DNA of 42,865 nt from Coriobacteriaceae bacterium AM113-163 (GTDB taxonomy: Bacteria; Actinomycetota; Coriobacteriia; Coriobacteriales; Coriobacteriaceae), in contig JAQDWB010000018.1 in the NCBI GenBank assembly GCA_027673765.1, forward strand, positions 1 through 42,865, written 5' to 3'. Position numbers and translations under genes: made by a program. Shown piece after piece: positions 23,093-30,311 of this stretch; the stretch's first letter is position 1, and each line of letters begins with the position of its first letter. Under the pieces are notes generated by a model that was given only the letters and a program-made list of their open reading frames with translations, did no database searches and was not told the origin of the DNA.

Positions 23093-24847
23093 CTAAGAGC
23101 GCTTACGGCTCGCCATGGTGCCTGCGGCGATAGCGGCTGTTCCCGCAAGGACGGTTGCCACGATGGCCGCACCCGAGGTGTCGCCGGTTGCCGCGAGCAC
23201 GCCGGTAGTCTTGGCTTTCGTGGTTGAAGCCGCAACGGCCTTGGTCGGCTTTGAGCCCTCAGGCTTGGGGTTTTGCTTGGTCTCGTCGGGCTTGGGGTCT
23301 TCCGGCTTGGCTACCTCGGGAGGTGCGATGGTCGTGCTTTTGGCGACTGCTTTGATATAGAGGGAGTCGACCGTGGCGTCGCCCGTGCCGATGGCTTGGC
23401 CTGCCTCGTAGATGCCGTCACGGAGCTTGTGATAGTCAATGACCTTGCCGCCTTCGGGCGTCTGGATGGCGGCGTTCTCAATCTTGATGGTGCCGATTGT
23501 CTTGCCGTCAGCGCTCATGGCACGGGCAAAGATTGCCGCTGTATATCCTTCGGCCGTTACCTTGCTGCGGGTGATCGAGATGACTGCGGGTGTGACGCCC
23601 TCGCTGGTCTGGGCGATGATGCCGATGTTCTCGCCTTGGGGTTCGCGCCTCGTCTCGCCATCTTGGTTTTCGCTGTAGGGGATGGGGCCGTCGCCGTTCT
23701 CGACATAGCGGGCTATGGCCTTGACAACGGAGTCGCTGATGTAGATGTGGCCACCCTTCTCGTTGGGTCGATCGTTTCTGGTGGAGAATGCAGCCGAAAC
23801 CTCGCCTTCCGCAGACGCGTCCACGGTGGAGCCGTTCTTGACGACGATGTCGTCCTGGTAGGTGAAGAGGGCGATGGCGCCACCGTATCTGCCTTTACCT
23901 GCACGGACCGTCACGTTTGCATGATCGAGGGTGATGCCCTTGTGGGCATAGACGCCATATTCAACACCGTTTACGTTGAGGGAGGCGTTTGTGGCTGCGA
24001 GGCTGCCCTTGGCCTCGACGGCAGCGTCTTTCTCGGAGCTTGCCTTGACCTGGCTGCCGTCCGAGATGTTGATATTGCCGCCGCTCCAAAGGGCCTCACC
24101 ATCAGCTGAGCTTGCCTCGACCGTCCCGCCACCCTTGATGGTGAGGTTCTTGTCGGTTCCAATACCCTTGTCCTCGGTAGCCCTGGCGGTGACGGCTCCG
24201 CTGTCGTCAATCGTGATATTGCCGTTTGCCCTGATGCCATCCGATGCACCCGTGGCGTTGACGTTGCCCGAACCTTTGATAGCGAGATCACCCCCGGCAT
24301 TGATGGCATCAAACCCAGTGCTCGTGGCGTTGACGGATCCGGCTCCGTCGATGTTGATATTACCCGTGGAGAGGATAGCGTCCTCAGTAGATGTCACGCT
24401 GAGCGTGCTGCCCGCGTCGCCTTGGATATTGAGCTCGGCATTCTCGTTAGTGCCATGAGAAACGTTGATGCTTTCGATCCATTCGGCAGTGACGATGTTG
24501 GTTCCTGAGTAATTCACGTTGAGCTTGCCTGCGGCCTGGATCTCGCCGCCGTTATAGTTGTTGAGCTTCAAGTCGTCGGCGCCGTCCCACGACCAGGTAC
24601 CGGCTTCGTCGCTCGCCGCGGTGTTGTACTTGTTGCCGCCGACCTTGACCCATTCCGCTGCGAGCGAGACGCTCGGCATGAGCAGCGAGCTCACCGTGAG
24701 CGCGCATACGGCTCTCACGACGATGCGGCGCGTCACGCGGCGCCAGCTGCCGTGCGCGAGTCTTATGCGACGGCGAACGTCGGGTTCGGCAACATGGGTT
24801 CCGGCGGTAGTGTCATTGCGTTTGGGGGTCGTGAACAAGGCTGCCAT
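23093..24847 (-). CDS. LAATG-anchored beta-helix surface protein, copy 1
   Basis: A 584-residue secreted protein. A long basic N-region (R-R-R-I-R-L-A-H, R-R-V-T-R-R) precedes the signal hydrophobic core A-V-C-A-L-T-V-S-S-L-L-M-P-S-V-S-L-A-A. Then comes a domain with W-S-W-D-G-A-D-D-L-K-L and about seven repeats of 22-24 residues with the pattern I-x-A-x-G-x-I-x-I-x-G-x-G-x-V-x-A-x-S, typical of right-handed beta-helix/carbohydrate-binding surface proteins. A proline-lysine-rich stalk (P-K-P-E-G-S-K-P-T-K) and the sorting signal L-A-A-T-G-D, hydrophobic tail and A-S-R-K-R-S end follow. LAxTG is the class E sortase signal of actinobacteria. No sortase gene is in the window. Start at 24847 after GGGAG; 24865 is an alternative. 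It is about 2 kb from a close paralogue and shares its upstream region. Confidence 0.87.
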   Translation of the reverse strand: MAALFTTPKRNDTTAGTHVAEPDVRRRIRLAHGSWRRVTRRIVVRAVCALTVSSLLMPSVSLAAEWVKVGGNKYNTAASDEAGTWSWDGADDLKLNNYNGGEIQAAGKLNVNYSGTNIVTAEWIESINVSHGTNENAELNIQGDAGSTLSVTSTEDAILSTGNINIDGAGSVNATSTGFDAINAGGDLAIKGSGNVNATGASDGIRANGNITIDDSGAVTARATEDKGIGTDKNLTIKGGGTVEASSADGEALWSGGNINISDGSQVKASSEKDAAVEAKGSLAATNASLNVNGVEYGVYAHKGITLDHANVTVRAGKGRYGGAIALFTYQDDIVVKNGSTVDASAEGEVSAAFSTRNDRPNEKGGHIYISDSVVKAIARYVENGDGPIPYSENQDGETRREPQGENIGIIAQTSEGVTPAVISITRSKVTAEGYTAAIFARAMSADGKTIGTIKIENAAIQTPEGGKVIDYHKLRDGIYEAGQAIGTGDATVDSLYIKAVAKSTTIAPPEVAKPEDPKPDETKQNPKPEGSKPTKAVAASTTKAKTTGVLAATGDTSGAAIVATVLAGTAAIAAGTMASRKRS

Positions 24848-24990
24848 GGTTGCTCCCGTTCTCATAGGGCCTATACGACTAGATTCAGCGTATCTGCTGG
24901 ATGTTGCCGGCGGTAGTGCCGTTTGGAGGGCAAAATGGCCAAAATGGGGGAGAAATAGGCCGCACGCCGGCGCAGGGACCGGCGCTAAAA
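24848..24990 (-). promoter_or_regulatory. Duplicated upstream region of copy 1
   Basis: This sequence is nearly the same as 26892-27037 before copy 2 (for example GGCGGTAGTGCCGTTTGGAG at about 24910 and again near 26953). It holds the ribosome binding site GGGAG and probably the promoter, so both genes may be expressed alike. Confidence 0.6.
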
Positions 24991-25027
24991 GAAAAGCGCG
25001 GGGCCGCATGGCGACTCCGCGCTTTAT
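24991..25027 (-). terminator. Duplicated copy of the permease terminator
   Basis: AAAGCGCGG at 24993-25001 pairs with CCGCGCTTT at 25017-25025, followed on the minus strand by TTTTCTTTTA. It matches the terminator after the purine permease (27031-27072). It now lies between the two surface-protein genes. Confidence 0.8.
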
Positions 25028-25051
25028 TGTTCAGCTTTTGCAGCCTTGCCC

Positions 25052-25103
25052 TCACGCTACGAAGAAGTAGACGAGGAAGGCAAGGGCCGCGATCCACCCG
25101 TCC
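25052..25103 (-). pseudogene. Remnant of the purine permease 3' end
   Basis: On the minus strand these bases read W-I-A-A-L-A-F-L-V-Y-F-F-V-A and then TGA, close to the real permease end W-V-A-S-L-A-F-L-V-Y-F-F-V-A at 27099-27145. No start or other permease sequence is present. It is a duplication scar: the copied unit began inside the permease gene. Confidence 0.85.
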
Positions 25104-25118
25104 TGTGCGAAAAAGTGT

Positions 25119-26891
25119 TTACGAGCGTTTGCGACTCGCCAGGGCGCCTGTGACGATATCGGCCGTTCCTACAAGGGCGGTCGCTATGATGGCCGCGCTC
25201 GAGGTGTCGCCGGTTGCGGCGAGGATGCCGGTGGTTTTGGCTCCCGCGGTTGCAGCCGCAACGGTCTTGGTCGTCTTCGTGCCCTCGGACTTGGAACCCT
25301 CGGGCTTGGTCTCGCCTGGCTTCTCCTCGGGTTTGATCTCCTCGGGAGGCACGATGACCGTGCTCTTGGCGACAGCTGCATCGTAGGGGGAGTCAATCGT
25401 GGCATCGCCCGTGCCGATGGTCTGCCCCGCCTCGTAGACGATGCCGTCGCTGAGCTCTTCCTTGTTGCGATAGTCAATGACTTTGCCGCCTGCAGGCGTC
25501 TGGATGATGGCGTCCTTGATTTCGATGGTGCCGATCGCCTTGCCGTCCGCGCTCATGGCAAGGGCGAAGATAGCCGCCGTGTCTCCCTCGGCCGTGACCT
25601 TGCTGCGGACGATCGAGATGGTCGCGGGCGTGATGCCCTTCTCGGTCTGCGCGAAGATGCCGATGTTCAGGCCCTCGGACTCAGGGATGATTTCGTCGTT
25701 TTGGTCTCCACTGTAGTGGTCGGGGCCGTCGCCGCCGGTCTCGGCATAGCGGGCTATGGCCTTGACAACGGAGTCGCTGATGTAGATATGGCCACCCGCT
25801 TCGTCGGAGTAGAAATTACTGGTGGAGATTGCAACCGAGAACCTGCCTTCTGCGAGCGCATCCACAGTCGAGCCGTTCTTGATGACGATGTCGTCCTCAT
25901 CGGTGAAGAGTGCGCTGGCTTCCCCGCCATCTGAGCTTGCGCGGACCGTCACGGTCGCGCCATCGAGCGTGATGCCCTTGTAGACATAGATGCCATACCC
26001 AACGCCACTTGCGTTGAGGGAAGCGTTCGTGACCGTGAGGCTGTTTTTACCGTCGATGGCGGCGTCTTCCTCGGAGCTTGCCTTGACCTGGCTGCCACCC
26101 GAGATCTCGATGTTGCCGTCGGCCCAAATCGCATTGTCTTTGATAGAGCTTGCCTCTACCTTGCCGCCGCCCTTTATGATGAGGTTCTTGTTAGCATCGA
26201 TACTCTGATCGTCGGTGGCCTTGGCGGTGACGGTTCCGCTGTTGTCGATCGTGATGTTGCCGTCGGCCCTGACGCCATCAGAATCGCCCGTGGCGTTAAC
26301 GTTTCCCGAGCCCTTGATGGTGACATCGCCCCCGGCATCGATGGCATCGTGCTCGGTGCTCGTGGCGTTGACAGTGCCAGCGCCGTCGATGTTGATGTTG
26401 CCGACGGAAGTGATGGCGTCACGAGAAGAGGTCACGTTGAGCGTGCTGGACGCGTCGCCCTGAATATTAAGCTCGGCGTTCTCGTTCGCGCCATCCTTAA
26501 CCTTGATGCCGCGGCCGTTGTCGTTAGTGACGGTGTTGTTGCCCTCGTAGCTCACGTTGAGCTTGCCCGCTGCCTCGATCGCGCCGCCGTTATAGCCGTT
26601 GAGCTTCATGTCGTCGGCACCGTCCCATGACCAGGTGCCGGCGGCGTCGCCCGCCGCAGTGCCGGCGTTGTACTGGGCGCCGCCGACGTTGACCCACTCC
26701 GCCGCGAGCGAGACGCTCGGCATGAGCAGCGAGCTTACCGTAAGCGCGCATACGGCGCCTACAACGATGCGGCGCGTCACGCGGCGCCAGCTGCCGTGTG
26801 CGAGCAACGTGCGACGGCGCACGTCGGGCTCGATAAAATGGGCTCCAGAGGTTTTGTCATTGCGCTTGGGGGTCGTGAACAAGGCGGCCAT
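25119..26891 (-). CDS. LAATG-anchored beta-helix surface protein, copy 2
   Basis: A 590-residue paralogue of the neighbouring protein with the same plan: basic extended N-region, signal core ending S-V-S-L-A-A, W-S-W-D-G-A-D-D-M-K-L, 22-24-residue repeats with I-x-I-x-G-x-G-x-V-x-A, a Pro/Glu/Lys stalk (P-E-E-K-P-G-E-T-K-P), and L-A-A-T-G-D with a hydrophobic tail and A-S-R-K-R-S. It should be exported by Sec and linked to the wall by a class E-type sortase; ligand unknown. Differences between copies lie mainly in the stalk and scattered repeat residues. Start at 26891 after GGGAG. The gene follows the purine permease terminator; the copy order suggests this is the original site and the other copy arose by tandem duplication. 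Confidence 0.87.
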   Translation of the reverse strand: MAALFTTPKRNDKTSGAHFIEPDVRRRTLLAHGSWRRVTRRIVVGAVCALTVSSLLMPSVSLAAEWVNVGGAQYNAGTAAGDAAGTWSWDGADDMKLNGYNGGAIEAAGKLNVSYEGNNTVTNDNGRGIKVKDGANENAELNIQGDASSTLNVTSSRDAITSVGNINIDGAGTVNATSTEHDAIDAGGDVTIKGSGNVNATGDSDGVRADGNITIDNSGTVTAKATDDQSIDANKNLIIKGGGKVEASSIKDNAIWADGNIEISGGSQVKASSEEDAAIDGKNSLTVTNASLNASGVGYGIYVYKGITLDGATVTVRASSDGGEASALFTDEDDIVIKNGSTVDALAEGRFSVAISTSNFYSDEAGGHIYISDSVVKAIARYAETGGDGPDHYSGDQNDEIIPESEGLNIGIFAQTEKGITPATISIVRSKVTAEGDTAAIFALAMSADGKAIGTIEIKDAIIQTPAGGKVIDYRNKEELSDGIVYEAGQTIGTGDATIDSPYDAAVAKSTVIVPPEEIKPEEKPGETKPEGSKSEGTKTTKTVAAATAGAKTTGILAATGDTSSAAIIATALVGTADIVTGALASRKRS

Positions 26892-27030
26892 GGTTACTCC
26901 CATCCTCATAGGGCCTATGCGATTACGCCCAGCATATCTGCAGGATGTAGCCGGCGGTAGTGCCGTTTGGAGGGCAAAATGTCCAAAACTTGGGAAGTAA
27001 TGCATCGCGCGCCCGCGCGGTGCCTGGCTT
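26892..27030 (-). promoter_or_regulatory. Upstream region of copy 2
   Basis: Contains the shared block described for copy 1 and the ribosome binding site GGGAG. No exact promoter hexamers were fixed. Confidence 0.5.
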
Positions 27031-27072
27031 TAAAAGAAAAGCGCGGAGCCGCTCGATGCGACCCCGCGCTTT
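27031..27072 (-). terminator. Terminator after the purine permease
   Basis: AAAGCGCGG (27038-27046) pairs with CCGCGCTTT (27064-27072); on the minus strand TTTTCTTTTA follows. Confidence 0.85.
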
Positions 27073-27098
27073 GGTCTTTTGCTTTGGCAGCTTTGTGC

Positions 27099-28409
27099 TT
27101 ACGCTACGAAGAAGTAGACGAGGAAGGCAAGGGATGCGACCCACATGAGCGGCTTGATCTTGGAAGCCTCGCCCTTAAAGAGCGCGACGACCACGTAGGC
27201 GATAAAGCCCAGGCCAATGCCGGCAGAGATGGAGTAGGTGAAGGGCACGCCCGCGGCGATCATAAACGCCGGGAAACCCTCGGAGACATCGAACCAGTCG
27301 ATCTCGGTGGCCTCGCTCATCATGAGGTAGCCGACGTAGACCAGGGCACCGCAGGTGGCGGCGCTGGAAACGATGGAGACGACGGGGGAGAAGAACGCGG
27401 CGAGGATAAACAGCACGCCGGTGGTGACGGAGGTGAGGCCCGTGCGGCCACCGTCGGCGGCGCCAGAGGTGGACTCGACGAAGGTGGTGATGGAGGAGAC
27501 GCCCATGAAGCCGCCCACGGCAGCGGCGGCGGAGTCGACGACCAGGATCTCCTTGATGTTCTCGACGTTGCCGTCGTCGGTGAGGAACTCGCCTTGCTTG
27601 GCCACGGCCATCGCGGTACCCATGGTGTCAAAGAAGTCGCTCATGAGCAGCGAGAACGAGATGACAAGGAGCGTGGGGTCGGTAAGGACCTTGACGATGG
27701 CGGGCACGCCGCCGGCGTCGGCGATGGGGCCACCGATGCTCGAGAAGTCGAGCGGGGCGATGATACCGGTCGGAGCCTGGGTTACGCCTAGGGGGATACC
27801 GGCGATGACGGCTACGACGATGCCGATGAGCAGCGAGCCGGGGACGTTGCGGCAGGCGAGGGCGACCGTCACCAGGATGGAGATGATGCCGACGATGAAG
27901 GTGGGCGAGGTGATGTCGCCCAGGCCGACAAGCGTGCCGTTACCGGCGGTGATGATGCCGGCGTCGGCAAGGCCGATCATGGCGATGAACAGGCCCAGGC
28001 CCACCGAGATGGCGTGGCGCAGGACCACGGGGATGGCGTCCATGATGGCCTCGCGCAGGCCACAAAGGACGAGCAGCAGGATGACGACGCCCTCGAGGAA
28101 GATGACGCTCATGGCCACGTGCCAGTCGCCGCCGCAGACGGTGGTGGTGATGCCGGCGATCATCGCGTTGACGCCGAGGCCCGACGCACAGGCGAGCGGG
28201 CGGTTAGCGAAGATGCCCATGCAGATGGTCATGATGCCGGCGCCCAGGCAGGTGGCGCAGGCGAGCGCTCCCGCATCGATGCCGGCGCCCGAGAGCACCG
28301 CGGGGTTGACGGCGATGATGTAGGCCATCGCCAGGAATGTTGTCAGTCCAGCGCGAAGTTCGGTCCCGATTGTGGACTTGCGCTCACTGACGTGAAAAAG
28401 TTCGTCCAT
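27099..28409 (-). CDS. NCS2-family purine (guanine/hypoxanthine or adenine) permease
   Basis: A 436-residue membrane transporter of the AzgA/PbuG branch. The N-terminal T-E-L-R-A-G-L-T-T-F-L-A-M-A-Y-I-I-A-V-N-P, the segment S-D-F-F-D-T-M-G-T and G-V-S-S-I-T-T-F-V-E-S-T-S-G are diagnostic. It imports a purine base with protons. Whether guanine, hypoxanthine or adenine is preferred cannot be read. Start at ATG 28409, after AAGGAAAGGG; the frame is open to 28454. I looked for a purine riboswitch in 28410-28602 and saw none. A second NCS2 protein (uraA) is in the window but belongs to another branch. Confidence 0.88.
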   Translation of the reverse strand: MDELFHVSERKSTIGTELRAGLTTFLAMAYIIAVNPAVLSGAGIDAGALACATCLGAGIMTICMGIFANRPLACASGLGVNAMIAGITTTVCGGDWHVAMSVIFLEGVVILLLVLCGLREAIMDAIPVVLRHAISVGLGLFIAMIGLADAGIITAGNGTLVGLGDITSPTFIVGIISILVTVALACRNVPGSLLIGIVVAVIAGIPLGVTQAPTGIIAPLDFSSIGGPIADAGGVPAIVKVLTDPTLLVISFSLLMSDFFDTMGTAMAVAKQGEFLTDDGNVENIKEILVVDSAAAAVGGFMGVSSITTFVESTSGAADGGRTGLTSVTTGVLFILAAFFSPVVSIVSSAATCGALVYVGYLMMSEATEIDWFDVSEGFPAFMIAAGVPFTYSISAGIGLGFIAYVVVALFKGEASKIKPLMWVASLAFLVYFFVA

Positions 28410-28602
28410 GCATACCCTTTCCTTGTTCGGCCCCGAGTTTAGGCCGATTGACACGAACTTCCTTACTATATCGCCTTTTTAACGTTGATGTTCCTCGCAT
28501 GTTGATGTTCGGCGCTTTGTAGCAGACGGATGGTATTTTTCGCATGAAAATGTATGGGTACCGTATACTTAAGCGGTTACAACGACCCCTATGGAGGAAC
28601 GT
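28410..28602. promoter_or_regulatory. Divergent promoter region, purine permease / deformylase-like gene
   Basis: A -10 candidate GTATACT near 28563-28569 serves the plus-strand gene, followed by the ribosome binding site GGAGG at 28593-28597. The minus-strand promoter is not clear. Confidence 0.4.
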
Positions 28603-29022
28603 ATGATTAAAGAGCTTTGCCACGACGAGGCTATCCTGTCCCAGCGTTGCGAGGTTGCGACTGTCGAGGACGAGTCGGTCGCACAGGACCTGATCGATAC
28701 CATCAAGTCGCTCGACGATGCCGGCTGCCTTGCCGCTAACCAGATTGGCGTTACCAAGAAGGTCTGCGTCTATCTGGACGACGCCGGCGAGCCCCATGTG
28801 CTCTACAATCCCCGTCTGGTGTTTGGCCTGGGCGCCAGCAAGATGGAGGAGAGCTGCCTGACGCACGAGGAGGTCACCAAGTCTACGCGCTATATCAAGT
28901 GCAAGGTTGCCTTTGACCAGATCGTCGACGGCAAGATGCGCGAGCGCAAGCAGGACTTTGTGGGCTTCGAGGCGCAGATGGTCCAGCATATGATCGACCA
29001 CTGTCTAGGAAAGTTGGTCTAA
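28603..29022 (+). CDS. Peptide-deformylase-like protein with altered catalytic motif
   Basis: A 139-residue protein of the short deformylase type. Motif 1 is A-G-C-L-A-A-N-Q (family G-x-G-x-A-A-x-Q), motif 2 is E-E-S-C-L-T (family E-G-C-L-S), and motif 3 is Q-H-M-I-D-H instead of H-E-x-D-H. The three metal ligands (Cys and two His) are kept, but the glutamate that acts as general base is methionine. Deformylases remove the formyl group from new proteins. This copy may be inactive, altered in substrate, or regulatory; a second copy with the usual H-E-I-D-H lies at 36493-36903. Start chosen at ATG 28603 (GGAGG upstream). Its stop lies at the edge of a long inverted repeat. Confidence 0.82.
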   Translation: MIKELCHDEAILSQRCEVATVEDESVAQDLIDTIKSLDDAGCLAANQIGVTKKVCVYLDDAGEPHVLYNPRLVFGLGASKMEESCLTHEEVTKSTRYIKCKVAFDQIVDGKMRERKQDFVGFEAQMVQHMIDHCLGKLV

Positions 29023-29122
29023 GGGGACCAAAGCACCGCACCTTGCCGCTCAATCGTCGCTCGCGTACCTTGAGTACGCTTCGCTCCTCTTTCGTGGCAA
29101 TCTGCGGCACTTTGACCCCTTA
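29020..29122. repeat. Long imperfect inverted repeat downstream of the deformylase-like gene
   Basis: Arms TAAGGGGACCAAAGCACCGC and the near-complement ending GTGCCGCA..TTTGACCCCTTA enclose about 50 bases that contain GCGTACCTTGAGTACGC. The first base overlaps the gene's stop codon. It may be a small mobile repeat or a transcription end structure. Confidence 0.55.
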
Positions 29123-29166
29123 GACGACCTGCGGGGTTAACTTGGTTGAGTTTATCCTGCTTGAAT

Positions 29167-29208
29167 AGTCCGGGCGTGACATTGTTGTCATGTCCGGGCT
29201 TTTGTGTT
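29167..29208 (+). terminator. Terminator before the bile-salt-hydrolase-type gene
   Basis: AGTCCGGGCGTGACA and TGTCATGTCCGGGCT pair (with G-T pairs) around a short loop and are followed by TTTTGTG. It probably ends the deformylase-like transcript. Confidence 0.75.
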
Positions 29209-29266
29209 TAGCGCCTTTTTGTTTGGTGACAATAAGCTTAGCAAGAACGTAAGGCTAGGAGGCGCT

Positions 29267-30232
29267 ATGTGCACGAGTATTCGATTTACCGATGATTCCG
29301 GCCACATGTATCTGGGCCGCAACCTCGACTGGAGCTTTGACTACGGCCAACAGGTTCGCGTGATGCCGCGCGGGTTTCACATTCCGTATTCGTTTATCGA
29401 CGACGCGACAGCGGCACACGCGGTAATCGGTATGTGCATCGATTACAAGAACTACCCTATGTTCTTCGATTGCGGCAACGATGCAGGCCTTGCCGTGGCG
29501 GGTCTCAATTTCCCGGGTTATGCCGAGTATGCCGAGGACCCTGTCGACGGCAAGACCAATATCGCGGCCTATGAGTTTCCCCTGTGGGTGGCAGCGACGT
29601 TCTCGACGGTCGATGAGGTCGAGGCTGCGCTGCGCGATACGGTGATTGTCGCCAAATCTGCAGGAGAGGGGCTGGGCGTGTCGCTGCTCCATTGGATTAT
29701 CGGCGACAGCCAGCGTAGCATCGTGGTCGAGATGATGGCTGACGGCCTGCATGTATACGACGATCCGGTCGACACCCTTGCCAATCAGCCCACCTTCCCG
29801 TGGCACATGGAAAACCTGCGCACCTATATCACGGCCACCAGCGATTTTCCGCAGACGGCGACATGGCGTGGCGCCGAGCTCAAGCCCTATGGCGCGGGTG
29901 CCGGCATGCGCGGTATTCCCGGTGACTGCTATTCGCCGAGCCGTTTTGTAAAGGCGGCGTACCTCAATGCCAATTACCCGCAAAAGGAGAGCGAGGCCGA
30001 AAACGTCGTCCGCATGTTCCGCTCACTCGAGGGCGTGGTGATGATTGAGGGGGCGTCCAGGATGGGCGATGGCAAGTTCGAGAAGACTATCTACACCGGA
30101 TGCTTTAGCGCGCGCACGGGCAATTATTACTACGCGACCTACGATGACCCATCGATTCGCTACGTGAGGCTGATGGATGCCGAGGGCGCGAGCCCCGATA
30201 AACTCGTGGTTCCCGAGCCGCGTCGTTCGTAG
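29267..30232 (+). CDS. Choloylglycine hydrolase family protein (bile salt hydrolase type)
   Basis: A 321-residue N-terminal-nucleophile amidase. After removal of Met, Cys2 (M-C-T-S) is the nucleophile; Arg18 and Asp21 (G-R-N-L-D-W), Asn81 (G-L-N-F-P-G), the Asn in A-N-Q-P-T-F and the Arg in P-S-R-F-V-K-A-A-Y complete the known active set. Such enzymes cleave the amide bond of conjugated bile salts or, in related forms, penicillin V or acyl-homoserine lactones. No signal peptide, so it acts in the cytosol. Bile salt cleavage is the likeliest role in a gut bacterium but substrate is inferred. Start at 29267 after AGGAGG. It is a single-gene unit with terminators on both sides. Confidence 0.88.
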   Translation: MCTSIRFTDDSGHMYLGRNLDWSFDYGQQVRVMPRGFHIPYSFIDDATAAHAVIGMCIDYKNYPMFFDCGNDAGLAVAGLNFPGYAEYAEDPVDGKTNIAAYEFPLWVAATFSTVDEVEAALRDTVIVAKSAGEGLGVSLLHWIIGDSQRSIVVEMMADGLHVYDDPVDTLANQPTFPWHMENLRTYITATSDFPQTATWRGAELKPYGAGAGMRGIPGDCYSPSRFVKAAYLNANYPQKESEAENVVRMFRSLEGVVMIEGASRMGDGKFEKTIYTGCFSARTGNYYYATYDDPSIRYVRLMDAEGASPDKLVVPEPRRS

Positions 30233-30255
30233 CCGTTCGCTTTACTGCAATGCAA

Positions 30256-30291
30256 AGCGGCCCTGCATCTCCCGTGAGGTGCAGGGCCGCT
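30256..30291. terminator. Bidirectional terminator between the hydrolase gene and kup
   Basis: AGCGGCCCTGCA and its perfect complement around a 12-base loop, between convergent genes. T runs are short. Confidence 0.75.
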
Positions 30292-30311
30292 GTCGTTGAT
30301 ACGCGACGTCG

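Noticed and set aside
28410..28602. Purine riboswitch before the NCS2 permease
   Set aside because: No purine-aptamer core could be read on the minus strand.
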